Shown here: one piece after another, positions 31,718-41,042 of the stretch
Layout of the letters: every line of letters begins with the position of its first letter
Numbering within the stretch: the stretch's first letter is position 1
DNA from: an uncultured Pelagibacteraceae bacterium
GTDB lineage: Bacteria > Pseudomonadota > Alphaproteobacteria > Pelagibacterales > Pelagibacteraceae
Reading direction: 5' to 3'
Assembly (NCBI GenBank): GCA_902526405.1
Contig: CABZKL010000001.1
Location: 1-64,000, forward strand
DNA: 64,000 bases
Program-made: the position numbers and the translations under genes
Notes under the pieces: model-generated
What the model was told of the DNA's origin: nothing
Databases searched by the model: none
What the model saw: only the letters and a program-made list of their open reading frames with translations

Positions 31718-32626
31718 TTTAGCAATTTCTCTAATATCCTCTGGTGTTGTTTCGCAACATCCACCTAGAATTGTTGCCCCTTGTTTAACAAGTCTTTTCG
31801 AAAAATCATAGAATTTTTTAGCTGAATTGTTGTCTCTTTTCCCAAGAGTAACATTCGGATTAGTACCTATTTCATCAGGTTTAGCCCTATTAAAAGTTTG
31901 AACTGGAGTTGGTTCTTCCACTTTCCAAAGGTTGGCTTTAAATCCAAACGGGATATCTAACTTTTTAATTTCAGAGGTACACTCCTCAGCAATTTTTGGA
32001 GAAACGCACGCTGTTATTACTCCTAGCCAATTATTACTTCTATATTTATTAAACACTTCAGTAATAGTTTCATCCGAGGAGAGTAAGTTATTTTTTTTAA
32101 CATGAATACCTAAGAGAACAGGTTTATTTAATTTGGCTGCAACGTTTGATGCTATGTCTATTTCTCTTCCACTTGAAACAACATCTAAATAAAAAAAATC
32201 TACAAAGGGAGCGATAACCTCAGCTTGTTCATAAAAAGCTTTTTCTAATTCTTTGCTATCTCTTTGATCTTCTACATAAGTATCATTTTGACATGGTAAG
32301 CTACCGGCAATTAAAACATCTTTTCCAGATTTTTCCTTTGCTTTAATAGATAATAAACAAGCTTGTTCGTTTATATACACAAAATCTTTATCAACTTTAT
32401 TTTGTATTAATCTAATTTTTCTTGCCGAAAAGGTATTGGTAAGTATCACTTCAGATCCAGCATTTATAAATGATAAGTGTACGTCAACAACCAGATCATG
32501 AAATTTTTTATCTAAATTAGCACTAGCAGACCACAATGTGCCTTTAGAAATTAATCCTTTAGCAAGCAGTTGTTGACCCATGCCACCATCTAAAATTCTT
32601 ATTTTTTTAAAAAAATTTTTATCCAC
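31709..32626 (-). CDS. Homocysteine S-methyltransferase family protein
   Basis: ILDGGMGQQLLAKG…ITACVSP…TILGGCCETTPEDIREIA (Zn-binding GGCC). Confidence 0.85.
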   Translation of the reverse strand: MDKNFFKKIRILDGGMGQQLLAKGLISKGTLWSASANLDKKFHDLVVDVHLSFINAGSEVILTNTFSARKIRLIQNKVDKDFVYINEQACLLSIKAKEKSGKDVLIAGSLPCQNDTYVEDQRDSKELEKAFYEQAEVIAPFVDFFYLDVVSSGREIDIASNVAAKLNKPVLLGIHVKKNNLLSSDETITEVFNKYRSNNWLGVITACVSPKIAEECTSEIKKLDIPFGFKANLWKVEEPTPVQTFNRAKPDEIGTNPNVTLGKRDNNSAKKFYDFSKRLVKQGATILGGCCETTPEDIREIAKLR

Positions 32627-32636
32627 TTAGCAATTT

Positions 32637-33650
32637 TTAAAAATTGATTAGTTCAAATTTTTTTGTTTTTAAAGATTTATTTGCTGTTTCAGCCAATATC
32701 ACTGACATTCTTCCATCTTCAAAATTTGCCCGTGGTTTAATATTTTTTTTACAAAATCTTGCTAAGTCAGCCAACTGGTTTTTAAATGCCTCTGAATATC
32801 TCTCAACAAAAAAATTTTTAAAAGATCGTTTACTACCTGTTGAATTTTTAAAATATGATGTTGTTTCTAAATCTCTTTGATTTTCAGAAATTACCATCCC
32901 TTTGCTACCAAATAACTCAACTCTTTGGTCATAACCAAAACTACAATGTCTTGAATTTGTTATTACACACTGGACACCTTTCCTAGTTTTCATTACCACT
33001 GTAGCTAATTCTAAATCTTTTACTTTTTTAAATTTTTTATCTTTAAAGTATACACCTGTCGCAAATAAATGCTTAAAATCATCTGAGCCCACATAATATC
33101 TTGCCAAATCAAAGTCATGGATCATCATGTCTTTAAAAATACCACCTGAATTTTTCAAGTAATCAGCTGAAGGAGGTGCAGGGTCCCGACTTGTAATTAT
33201 TATTTTTTCTAATTTACCAATTTTTCCATTAACAAGATTTTTTTTTAAAGAATTGTGTCCTGCATCATATCTTCTATTAAAACCAATTTGAATCTTTGGA
33301 CGGAACTTAGAAAGTTTTTTTTTATATTTATCAATTTTTTTTAAACTTAAATCTAATGGTTTTTCACAGAATACAACTTTTTTATTTCTAACTGCTTTAT
33401 CAATATAATTTAAATGTGTCTTAGTACTTATGGCTATAAAAATACATTTAATGCTCTTATCATTGAATGCAACATTGGGATTATTAATAGGAATTGACTT
33501 ATATTTTTTTCCTAATTTTTTATTTAAATTTTTATCAATATCAAATGTATATTTTAAATTGAATTCTGGATGATTAATTAAATTTAAGGCATGCATTTGG
33601 CCTATTCTTCCAAGACCAAGTAATGCAATATTTATTTGATTTTGACCCAT
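32637..33650 (-). CDS. iolG: Inositol 2-dehydrogenase-like (Gfo/Idh/MocA)
   Basis: LLGLGRIGQMHALNL; CEKPLDL; IQIGFNRRYDAGH; GGIFKDMMIHDFDLARY. Confidence 0.85.
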   Translation of the reverse strand: MGQNQINIALLGLGRIGQMHALNLINHPEFNLKYTFDIDKNLNKKLGKKYKSIPINNPNVAFNDKSIKCIFIAISTKTHLNYIDKAVRNKKVVFCEKPLDLSLKKIDKYKKKLSKFRPKIQIGFNRRYDAGHNSLKKNLVNGKIGKLEKIIITSRDPAPPSADYLKNSGGIFKDMMIHDFDLARYYVGSDDFKHLFATGVYFKDKKFKKVKDLELATVVMKTRKGVQCVITNSRHCSFGYDQRVELFGSKGMVISENQRDLETTSYFKNSTGSKRSFKNFFVERYSEAFKNQLADLARFCKKNIKPRANFEDGRMSVILAETANKSLKTKKFELINF

Positions 33651-34768
33651 CTTTTATTTTTTGACGAAACTTTACAAGCATTTATAAATTTTGCTGTTTC
33701 TAATCCCTCATCCTCATTTGGATAAAAATATCTTTTTTTTGATTTATTTTTTAAGGAGTCTGCAAATTCTCTATAAATATTTGCAAATGCATCTAAATAT
33801 CCTTCTGGGTGTCCAAATTTTATTCTAGAGAATTTTTTTGAAAGCTCAGCATTGTGAAAACCTCTTTCAAGGTATCTTACTGCGCCCTTGTCTGGATTTA
33901 ATTTTAAATAATTTGGGTCATTTTGAACCCACTCTAAGCTTCCTTTAGATCCAAATACTCTAATTCTAAGACCATAAACTCCACCTTTAGCCATGACGCA
34001 TGTCCAAAAAATACCTTTTGCACCATTTGTAAAATTAATCATTACTTGTGCGTTATCATCCATTTTAATTTTTTTTGAAATTTGTTTAATGTCAGCAAAA
34101 ATTTTTTCTCCTTTTAATCCTGAAATATATGTAGCTAAATGGTAAGCATGAGTTCCAATTTCATTAAGAACAGCAGATGCACCAACTATTTTATTATCTA
34201 TTTTCCATTTTAGTTTTTTTTTGGCATTTCTTAAATTAATTTTTGTTCCATCAGACCAATCCTGGATGTATTCAACATTCACATATTCAATTTTGCCAAT
34301 TTTACCTTTTTCTATTAAAACTTTAGCTTCTCTAACCATTGGGTAAGCTGAGTAGTTATGAGTTAAAGCATATTTAATTTTTTTATTTGATTTTATTTTT
34401 TTATAAAGTTTTTTAGCTTGATCTAGATTACCAGCAAATGGTTTATCTGAGATAATATTGATATTTTTTTCAATAAATTTTTCAGCAATAATTTGATGAC
34501 TTGATGGAGGTGTCATTATCGAGACTACTTGAATACCGTCATTTCTTTTTGACTCTTTCAAAGCCATCTCTTTAAAGTTTGAATAACATCTATCTTTAGA
34601 GATTCCTAAAGTTTTTCCAAAGCTGACCGATAATTTTGAATTTCTTGAGAATACACCAGCTACTATTTCGTACTTGTCATCAAATCTTGCAGAAATCCGA
34701 TGGACATGACCTATCCAAGATTTTGGACCTCCACCAACAATACCTAAGGATAATTTATTTGTATTCAT
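33632..34768 (-). CDS. Gfo/Idh/MocA-family oxidoreductase
   Basis: LGIVGGGPKSWIGHVHR…ISDKPFAGNLDQAKK…LNEIGTHAYHLATYISG. Confidence 0.85.
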   Translation of the reverse strand: MNTNKLSLGIVGGGPKSWIGHVHRISARFDDKYEIVAGVFSRNSKLSVSFGKTLGISKDRCYSNFKEMALKESKRNDGIQVVSIMTPPSSHQIIAEKFIEKNINIISDKPFAGNLDQAKKLYKKIKSNKKIKYALTHNYSAYPMVREAKVLIEKGKIGKIEYVNVEYIQDWSDGTKINLRNAKKKLKWKIDNKIVGASAVLNEIGTHAYHLATYISGLKGEKIFADIKQISKKIKMDDNAQVMINFTNGAKGIFWTCVMAKGGVYGLRIRVFGSKGSLEWVQNDPNYLKLNPDKGAVRYLERGFHNAELSKKFSRIKFGHPEGYLDAFANIYREFADSLKNKSKKRYFYPNEDEGLETAKFINACKVSSKNKRWVKIK

Positions 34769-34772
34769 TAGA

Positions 34773-34793
34773 TTATGATTTTATATATCATAA
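34773..34793. promoter_or_regulatory. Inverted repeat between divergent Gfo/Idh and iolE genes
   Basis: TTATGAT-TTTATAT-ATCATAA; 7-bp perfect arms, 7-nt spacer. Confidence 0.4.
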
Positions 34794-34807
34794 CAAATAT
34801 AAGTATT

Positions 34808-35707
34808 ATGTCAGTAAAATTAGGAATAGCACCTATAGCATGGAGTAATGACGACATGCCTGAACTTGGTGGTGATACACCATTGGAACAGTGTTTATCA
34901 GAAGCAAGCGAAGCAGGTTTTTCTGGAATAGAGTCTGGAGGAAAATTTCCAAAAAAATCAGAGGAACTCATTCCATTGTTACAAAAATATAAACTAAAGT
35001 TATGTTCAGGCTGGTACAGTGCAAATTTGAGAAAAAATTCTGTAAAGGATGAAATTATATTAATTCAAGAGCAACTAAAACTTTTTCAAGATTGTAAAGC
35101 ACCATGTATTGTATTTTCTGAAGTATCAGACTCTATTGCTGGAGACCCAAATAGACCCTTATCCAGTAGACCACAAATGAATAAAGATGAATGGAATGAA
35201 TATTGTAAAAAAATTTCTGAGATGGGAAAATATTTAGAAGACCAAGATATGCCTTTGGCTTATCATCATCACATGGGTACAGTGATCGAAACAGAAGATG
35301 ACACAAAAAGACTGTTAGAAAACACAAGTGACCAAGTCAAATTAATACTAGATACTGGTCACATGCTATTTGCAAAAGGTAATTCTGTAAAAATAGCAGA
35401 AGATTATAAAGACAGAATAATTCATATTCACTGTAAGGATATGAGAGAAGATATTTTAAATAAATCCCTTGAAAAAGATTGGAGTTTTAGAAAAGCATTT
35501 TTAGAGGGAGCTTTTACTGTACCAGGAGATGGATGCATTGATTATAAACCTTTATTAAAATATTTAAAAAATATTGATTATAAGGGCTGGTTAGTTGTAG
35601 AAGCAGAACAAGATCCAGCTAAAGCAAATCCTTTAGAATATGCAAAAAAAGGTTTCAAATATTTATCTGAGATGTGTGCAGATATTGATCTTAAAATAGC
35701 TTTATAG
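34808..35707 (+). CDS. iolE: Myo-inosose-2 dehydratase-like (IolE)
   Basis: MSVKLGIAPIAWSNDDMPELGGDTPLEQCLSEASEAGFSGIESGGKFP; YHHHMGTVIET. Downstream ATG preferred over 34775. Confidence 0.9.
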   Translation: MSVKLGIAPIAWSNDDMPELGGDTPLEQCLSEASEAGFSGIESGGKFPKKSEELIPLLQKYKLKLCSGWYSANLRKNSVKDEIILIQEQLKLFQDCKAPCIVFSEVSDSIAGDPNRPLSSRPQMNKDEWNEYCKKISEMGKYLEDQDMPLAYHHHMGTVIETEDDTKRLLENTSDQVKLILDTGHMLFAKGNSVKIAEDYKDRIIHIHCKDMREDILNKSLEKDWSFRKAFLEGAFTVPGDGCIDYKPLLKYLKNIDYKGWLVVEAEQDPAKANPLEYAKKGFKYLSEMCADIDLKIAL

Positions 35708-36664
35708 TTTTACTTTTTTTGAATTTTCTAAGCTACCATCAAAAAAATCAAATATATTCTGTATAGTTTCTTTACCCATTCTTGTCATGCATTCCTCTGT
35801 GAAAGCTGCAGTATGTGGACTTAAAAAAACTTTCTTATTTTTTAAAAGAGGATTGTTTTCAGCAGGAGGTTCAGTTTCAAATACATCTAAACCAGCACCA
35901 AAGATTAAATTTTCGTTTAAAGCTCTATCTAAATCAACTTCGTTAACAATACCTCCTCTGGCCGCATTGATTATAATGCAAGTCTTTTTCATAGATTTAA
36001 GTAATTCATAATTAATTAAATTTTTTGTTTCATCATTCAAGGGAATGTGAAGTGACATTGCATCCATATCTTTAGAGGTTTCGCTTAAATTATCCACTTT
36101 TGTACCCCCACGTTTTTCTATAAATTCTTTAGAAACAAAAGGATCAAAAACAAAAACATTCATTTCAAAACCAAGACACCTTTTAATTAAGGCTTGTCCT
36201 ATTCTACCAAATCCTGCAATTAAAATATTTTTATTCCAAAGCTCTACCGTTTTAGGTAATTTGTTTCTTTCATTAAATTTTCCACTTTTTACGGTTTCAT
36301 CATACAAACTACCTCTTTTAGAAATATTTAAAATCATGAACATTACATGTTCAGCTACCGCCACTGCATTTGCAGTTGCTGTAATGGCTAAAGTAATATC
36401 CTTTTTTTTGGAAACCTCTAAATCTATATTGTCATATCCAACACCATGTCTTGAAATAATTTTAAGATTATTAGCAGCTTCAATTACATCCCCACTAAGT
36501 TTAGCGGTACGAATTGAAATACCATCGCAGTCTTTAATTTTTGATTTTAGAAATTCTGTATCAACGTTATCTACAACTTCATATTCAAAATTTGAATTAT
36601 TTTTCAAAAGATTGATACCTTCTTCATGAATAGGCTGAATTACAAGAATTTTTTTCATATTCAT
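35702..36664 (-). CDS. D-isomer-specific 2-hydroxyacid dehydrogenase
   Basis: ISRHGVGYDNIDLE; NILIAGFGRIGQALIKR; NAARGGIVNEVDLDRAL; LSPHTAAFTEEC. Confidence 0.9.
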   Translation of the reverse strand: MNMKKILVIQPIHEEGINLLKNNSNFEYEVVDNVDTEFLKSKIKDCDGISIRTAKLSGDVIEAANNLKIISRHGVGYDNIDLEVSKKKDITLAITATANAVAVAEHVMFMILNISKRGSLYDETVKSGKFNERNKLPKTVELWNKNILIAGFGRIGQALIKRCLGFEMNVFVFDPFVSKEFIEKRGGTKVDNLSETSKDMDAMSLHIPLNDETKNLINYELLKSMKKTCIIINAARGGIVNEVDLDRALNENLIFGAGLDVFETEPPAENNPLLKNKKVFLSPHTAAFTEECMTRMGKETIQNIFDFFDGSLENSKKVKL

Positions 36665-36698
36665 TTATACACCTATATTTGTTTTATAAAATATTTAA

Positions 36699-37688
36699 TC
36701 AAGAATTAATTAAATTCGAAAGGTCTCTTTTATTATTTTTGAAAGTAGGGAGTGGATATTTAAATGCATATTTTCTTGGTATACATTTTTCTTTAGCTCT
36801 CTCCCAAAGTGTTAACCACTGTTTAAAATTTTGAATTTTAATATTATTTTTATTTTTACTTCTAACATAAAAGTTTGGAAGTGGCTCTCTACCAGACGGT
36901 TGTCCAGCAACATTATATCTAAGGTCGGCACTTATTCTAAAATCATTTGATCTATTTGGTAATGAGCAATGTATTGAATGTTTATGTAAAAGAATAATGT
37001 CGCCAACATCCGCTTCTAAAAGGACATGTTTCATTTTATCCAATAATTTGCTATTTTTCAATTCAACTTGGCCTCTATATCCTGGCACATGATTTAATAA
37101 TCCCATTTTATTAATTTCTTTGACTGTAATCATACAGCCATTTTTTTTTGTAGTTTTAGTAAAAGGTATCCAAACGGTGACCATTTCAGTTAACTTTTGT
37201 CCTTTTGAATTTAGTACAGCTGCATCTTGATGCCATGGTGTCCTTCCACTCAATCCATCATGCACAGAACTTTTCGGCAATTTTTTTTCTGGTTGCTTAA
37301 TTCTTGTATTTTGCACAGGATTAGACATTATTTCTTTACCTAAAATCTTTTCAACTACATCTAAAATATTTTTATTTGTAATTAAGTTCCACAGTGATTG
37401 AGTGGCAAAATAATCACTTTCTGGTTTTACATGATCTCTAGGTAACCTGGTATTGAAGTATTGATCTAGATCATGAATATTTAATTTTGAAATGTATGAA
37501 TATTTTTTTTTAAAATCTAAATTTAAAGTTTTCTTTATATTTTTCTTTCTTGCATATTTTTGAATTAAGCAATCCATTACAAATTCCATATCATTCAAGA
37601 CTGGCTTTAGATCTTTTTTAAAGTTAAGTATGTTTTTAACTATTAAATAACCCTGCTCATGTAAATTTTTTTTAAGATTATTTTTCAT
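36699..37688 (-). CDS. Phytanoyl-CoA dioxygenase-family 2OG-Fe(II) oxygenase
   Basis: TPWHQDAAVLN (HxD), distal HCSLPNRSNDFRISADLRY. Confidence 0.82.
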   Translation of the reverse strand: MKNNLKKNLHEQGYLIVKNILNFKKDLKPVLNDMEFVMDCLIQKYARKKNIKKTLNLDFKKKYSYISKLNIHDLDQYFNTRLPRDHVKPESDYFATQSLWNLITNKNILDVVEKILGKEIMSNPVQNTRIKQPEKKLPKSSVHDGLSGRTPWHQDAAVLNSKGQKLTEMVTVWIPFTKTTKKNGCMITVKEINKMGLLNHVPGYRGQVELKNSKLLDKMKHVLLEADVGDIILLHKHSIHCSLPNRSNDFRISADLRYNVAGQPSGREPLPNFYVRSKNKNNIKIQNFKQWLTLWERAKEKCIPRKYAFKYPLPTFKNNKRDLSNLINS

Positions 37689-37719
37689 ATTTAAATTTTA
37701 TTTTATCATAAAAAAAATA

Positions 37720-38589
37720 TCAATAATTAGGTTTAGATGTTGAATAGTTTGCGTCATGGAAAGAGGTAAGCATTCTTTTTTTTGAATAAATTATATGTGG
37801 ATAATATGTAGCATCCTTATATTTCCATATAACAGGTGTATTTTGTGCATAACTTCCATAAATAAAAAACCTTTTAGGACAGTTGTTTTCTATAAAACGT
37901 TTCACTCCATGATATGAATTTGGAGTGGATTGAAAAAAAACTACAGTTCCTTTTTTAGGGGTAAATGATTTTACTATTTCAAGTTCACTCATTTTTGGAA
38001 ATCTTTTAAAACTTTTTCTAATATTTTTTTTTGCCTTTTTTTTATAAATTGTCAAAGATCCCCCATTTTTTCTTGGAATATCTGTTAAATAAATTAAAAA
38101 ATTATATAACCTGGTTATATCATCACGATGTGGTCTTAATCTGTATCCTCCTTTTGAGACTGAGAAATCAATGTCCAAATTTACATTTTTGTGTTTGTAG
38201 TTTTTACCAAGTAAAGTTTTAAGCTCGGTTGAATTGATCCTTTTTTTTATTGTAAATTTTTTAGTATTAAATAATTTTGGTGGATACAAATTTACCCATG
38301 ATTGATTTTTAAAATTTCTTTTAAAAACATTCTCAATTTTATTATAAAACTTTTTACTATTAAATAATTGAAAAAGTTTTTTTGAAATTTTAGATTTATT
38401 AATATATTTTTTGAAGTTTTTTGAGCCCTTGTTAATTCTGTTTCTTCCACCCATGATTAAATCATCAAATTTTTCAGATGAACTTATTTCTTTAATTAAA
38501 GACGCACAAAGATGATTTGAAATTACTTTATTACCAACTAAAATTGGAAAATTATTTTTAAACTTTTTTAATTTTTCAACTCTTAGCAT
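37720..38589 (-). CDS. 2OG-Fe(II) oxygenase-superfamily protein
   Basis: RPHRDDITRLYNFLIYLTD (HxD)…GTVVFFQSTPNSYHGVKRF. Confidence 0.72.
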   Translation of the reverse strand: MLRVEKLKKFKNNFPILVGNKVISNHLCASLIKEISSSEKFDDLIMGGRNRINKGSKNFKKYINKSKISKKLFQLFNSKKFYNKIENVFKRNFKNQSWVNLYPPKLFNTKKFTIKKRINSTELKTLLGKNYKHKNVNLDIDFSVSKGGYRLRPHRDDITRLYNFLIYLTDIPRKNGGSLTIYKKKAKKNIRKSFKRFPKMSELEIVKSFTPKKGTVVFFQSTPNSYHGVKRFIENNCPKRFFIYGSYAQNTPVIWKYKDATYYPHIIYSKKRMLTSFHDANYSTSKPNY

Positions 38590-39534
38590 TTAACTATACA
38601 TTCCCTCCTTTACTTTAATCATTTTATACATCAGGTCGTTTAAAGGTGTGTTAATACCGTGTTTTTTACCCATTTTTGATACTACTCCACTAATAAAGTC
38701 AATTTCAGTTTTTCGTTTATATTGAACATCAAAAGCCATTGAAGATTTATTGGTCTGGTTAGAGTCCACAATCTTGTTAAACATGAAAAGACATTCGTCC
38801 TCTGATACTTCTACACCATCTGCTAATGCAACCTTTCTAGTTTCTAGAATGATTTCCCTTCCAAGAGATCTAGAAATTTTATTTGCACTATTATTTATAT
38901 ACAAATCAGTATGATGGAGATCGAAAATAGCTGAAAGTGGACCTATTGCGGTTAATGCAAATAATTTCATCCACTTTCTCTTCTTAACATCATCTGCTGC
39001 AATTGTTTCTAATCCATAAGCTGTAAAAGTATCAGCAATATCTTTTACTCTATCACTCATACCTCCTTCATATTCACCAATCCAAGAGGGTAGAGATGCA
39101 TGGTTCATAATATGTCCAGGACCTAAAATGTTTGATGCTTGAGTAGTTGTTCCGCCTAAAACCTTTTCGGTTCCAACTATTTCTTGCATAATTGCCTCGT
39201 GACCAAATCCATTTTGAAATGACATGAAGGCAGTTTTTTCACCAATAATATTTTTTACACTCTTTAAAGCAGGCTCCAATGATGTTGCTTTACACATAAC
39301 AATTACCGCATCAACTACACCTACACTTGAAGGGTCACTTGTAGCTTTGACTTTGATAAATCTATCACCACCATGTCCATCCATTTTAAGACCATTTTTA
39401 TTTATGGTATCAACATGTTCTTTCCAAACATCAATCAATGTTACGTTTAAACCTTTTTCTGCTAACAAACCTCCAAATAAACAACCCATTGCACCGGCAC
39501 CTAGAACACCAACTTTTAAATCTTTATTTATCAT
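38590..39534 (-). CDS. Ketopantoate reductase (PanE/ApbA)-family protein
   Basis: KVGVLGAGAMGCLFGGLLAEKG; FQNGFGHEAIM; KRKWMKLFALTAIGPL. Confidence 0.85.
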   Translation of the reverse strand: MINKDLKVGVLGAGAMGCLFGGLLAEKGLNVTLIDVWKEHVDTINKNGLKMDGHGGDRFIKVKATSDPSSVGVVDAVIVMCKATSLEPALKSVKNIIGEKTAFMSFQNGFGHEAIMQEIVGTEKVLGGTTTQASNILGPGHIMNHASLPSWIGEYEGGMSDRVKDIADTFTAYGLETIAADDVKKRKWMKLFALTAIGPLSAIFDLHHTDLYINNSANKISRSLGREIILETRKVALADGVEVSEDECLFMFNKIVDSNQTNKSSMAFDVQYKRKTEIDFISGVVSKMGKKHGINTPLNDLMYKMIKVKEGMYS

Positions 39535-39560
39535 TAAAACTTTCTTTAAATTAATTTATG

Positions 39561-39586
39561 TATAGATATTATATATATTATCTATA
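39561..39586. promoter_or_regulatory. Near-palindrome in the KPR-like/DUF1907 divergent intergenic region
   Basis: TATAGATA-N10-TATCTATA, 8-bp perfect arms; AT-rich, so chance occurrence is possible. Confidence 0.4.
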
Positions 39587-39621
39587 GACATTATGCAAAA
39601 TAAAATATAGCTTAATTAACA

Positions 39622-40590
39622 ATGGAATTAAATATTGAAAAATCAAACTTTACAAAATACTCACTAGAAAAAATATCTAAGGCTTTACAAGTTGGATTAT
39701 CAAATAATTATAAAGTTGTAGAGGTTTCTATAGTTGATTGCCCTAATTTAAGAAATTGGGGATGTCCATCTGAGGGTATAAGTGGTAATCAAAAAATTAT
39801 CGATGTTGGCGGTGAGCCTTACATGCATGATCCTAATTTTATAGGTGCTGAGTTTGATTATGAAGAAATTTCAAAAATTATTGGTTCACAAAAATCATAT
39901 GCATTAGGAGCCGGTTCAGGTGCTATGTCTTGTTTAGATGGCCATTGCGGAGAACTGATTATAAATGAAAATTTAATTACATCTGAGTCAAAGTCTATAA
40001 TAGCTCGAGTTGGAAGAAATAAAGAGTGTATTGCTGAAAAATATACAGCAAGAAAACATGGTGGTTTAGGCAACGTTTTTTATACAGATGGAGTTAAAGG
40101 AAAAGTTATCAAAATTAAGATACATGGAAGATCTGGTGAGCAGGGTTCTCTTCCTCAAGCTATGAGAAAAGCTTTAAAAGATAATTTAAAAATTGAAAAA
40201 AATGAACATTTAGCTTTAGCGGGTGTATTTAGAATTTTAAATGGAAAAATAAGATCTCATGTTCAACCTGATTATTCGGATATTAATCATGAATATTATG
40301 ATCCTAAACAGATGAAGTGTGTTAAGGATTTTTTACAATTTTATGAACCTATTGGGCCAGAACTACAAGGTTATAGTGTTTTATGGACAGGTGATCCAAC
40401 AGGTGGAGATCTTAACTTAAGAGAATCTGGTGAGCACACCCATTTTCATTCATATACAAAACAAAATATAGCTGGCCACTATCATTTTGATGTAACTCCA
40501 GAGGAAATTGAATATGAAGGTTATTTTAATACTGCCGAAGAAGTACACAGAGTTAATAATATATATAAAGAATTGAGTAATAAAAAATAA
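39622..40590 (+). CDS. DUF1907-family protein, homologous to human C11orf54 (putative zinc-dependent ester hydrolase)
   Basis: VVEVSIVDCPNL…DVGGEPYMHDPNF…ALGAGSGAM…HTHFHSYTKQNIAGHYHFDVTPEEIEYEGYF, recalled to match C11orf54 LEHTHFFSRHGEGGHYHYDTTPDIVEYLGYF. Confidence 0.85.
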   Translation: MELNIEKSNFTKYSLEKISKALQVGLSNNYKVVEVSIVDCPNLRNWGCPSEGISGNQKIIDVGGEPYMHDPNFIGAEFDYEEISKIIGSQKSYALGAGSGAMSCLDGHCGELIINENLITSESKSIIARVGRNKECIAEKYTARKHGGLGNVFYTDGVKGKVIKIKIHGRSGEQGSLPQAMRKALKDNLKIEKNEHLALAGVFRILNGKIRSHVQPDYSDINHEYYDPKQMKCVKDFLQFYEPIGPELQGYSVLWTGDPTGGDLNLRESGEHTHFHSYTKQNIAGHYHFDVTPEEIEYEGYFNTAEEVHRVNNIYKELSNKK

Positions 40591-40625
40591 TATTAAATTA
40601 ATACTCTTTGAGATAATATTTTAAG

Positions 40626-41042
40626 ATGAAGAAACAGTTTAAGTACCCTAAGCATTTTGAGGAACAAAAAAAAATTCCTAAAATTACTCAAAAAAGAATT
40701 AAATTAGCTGAAGTTTCATTAGGGGACTTTGAAGGTAGATTGGAAAATGAATTACTTAATTGGTTTTCATTAACACCTCAGCACTGGATTATGCTTCACA
40801 TGGTTATGCTTGCTTATTATAAAAATAAATCCATAACTAAAAACCAATTATTAAAAGTAATAGAAAAATCCTATTTAACTTCAAATATTTATATTGATAC
40901 AGCCATCAAAAAAGGTTTTTTTAGAATAATCAGAAATGAAAAAGATAAGAGATCAATTTTTATATTACCATCAGTAATTACAATAAAAACTTTTGAGGGG
41001 TTTATTGATAGAAGAGATATTCTTTACAAAGGTATTAAATGA
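40626..41042 (+). CDS. Small putative winged-helix (MarR-like) regulator
   Basis: 138 aa; LTPQHWIMLHMVMLAYYKNKSITKNQLLKVIEKSYLTSNIYIDTAIKKGFFRIIRNEKDKRS resembles a wHTH with a wing. Confidence 0.55.
   Translation: MKKQFKYPKHFEEQKKIPKITQKRIKLAEVSLGDFEGRLENELLNWFSLTPQHWIMLHMVMLAYYKNKSITKNQLLKVIEKSYLTSNIYIDTAIKKGFFRIIRNEKDKRSIFILPSVITIKTFEGFIDRRDILYKGIK

Noticed and set aside
32626-32637. SAM-V or other methionine riboswitch in front of the homocysteine methyltransferase-like gene
   Set aside because: Only about 10 bp separate it from the upstream iolG-like gene, so there is no room for a riboswitch.
38031-38222. Plus-strand 63-aa ORF opposite the 2OG-Fe(II) oxygenase gene
   Set aside because: Fully antisense to a gene with HxD motif and expected family pattern; no independent coding signal.
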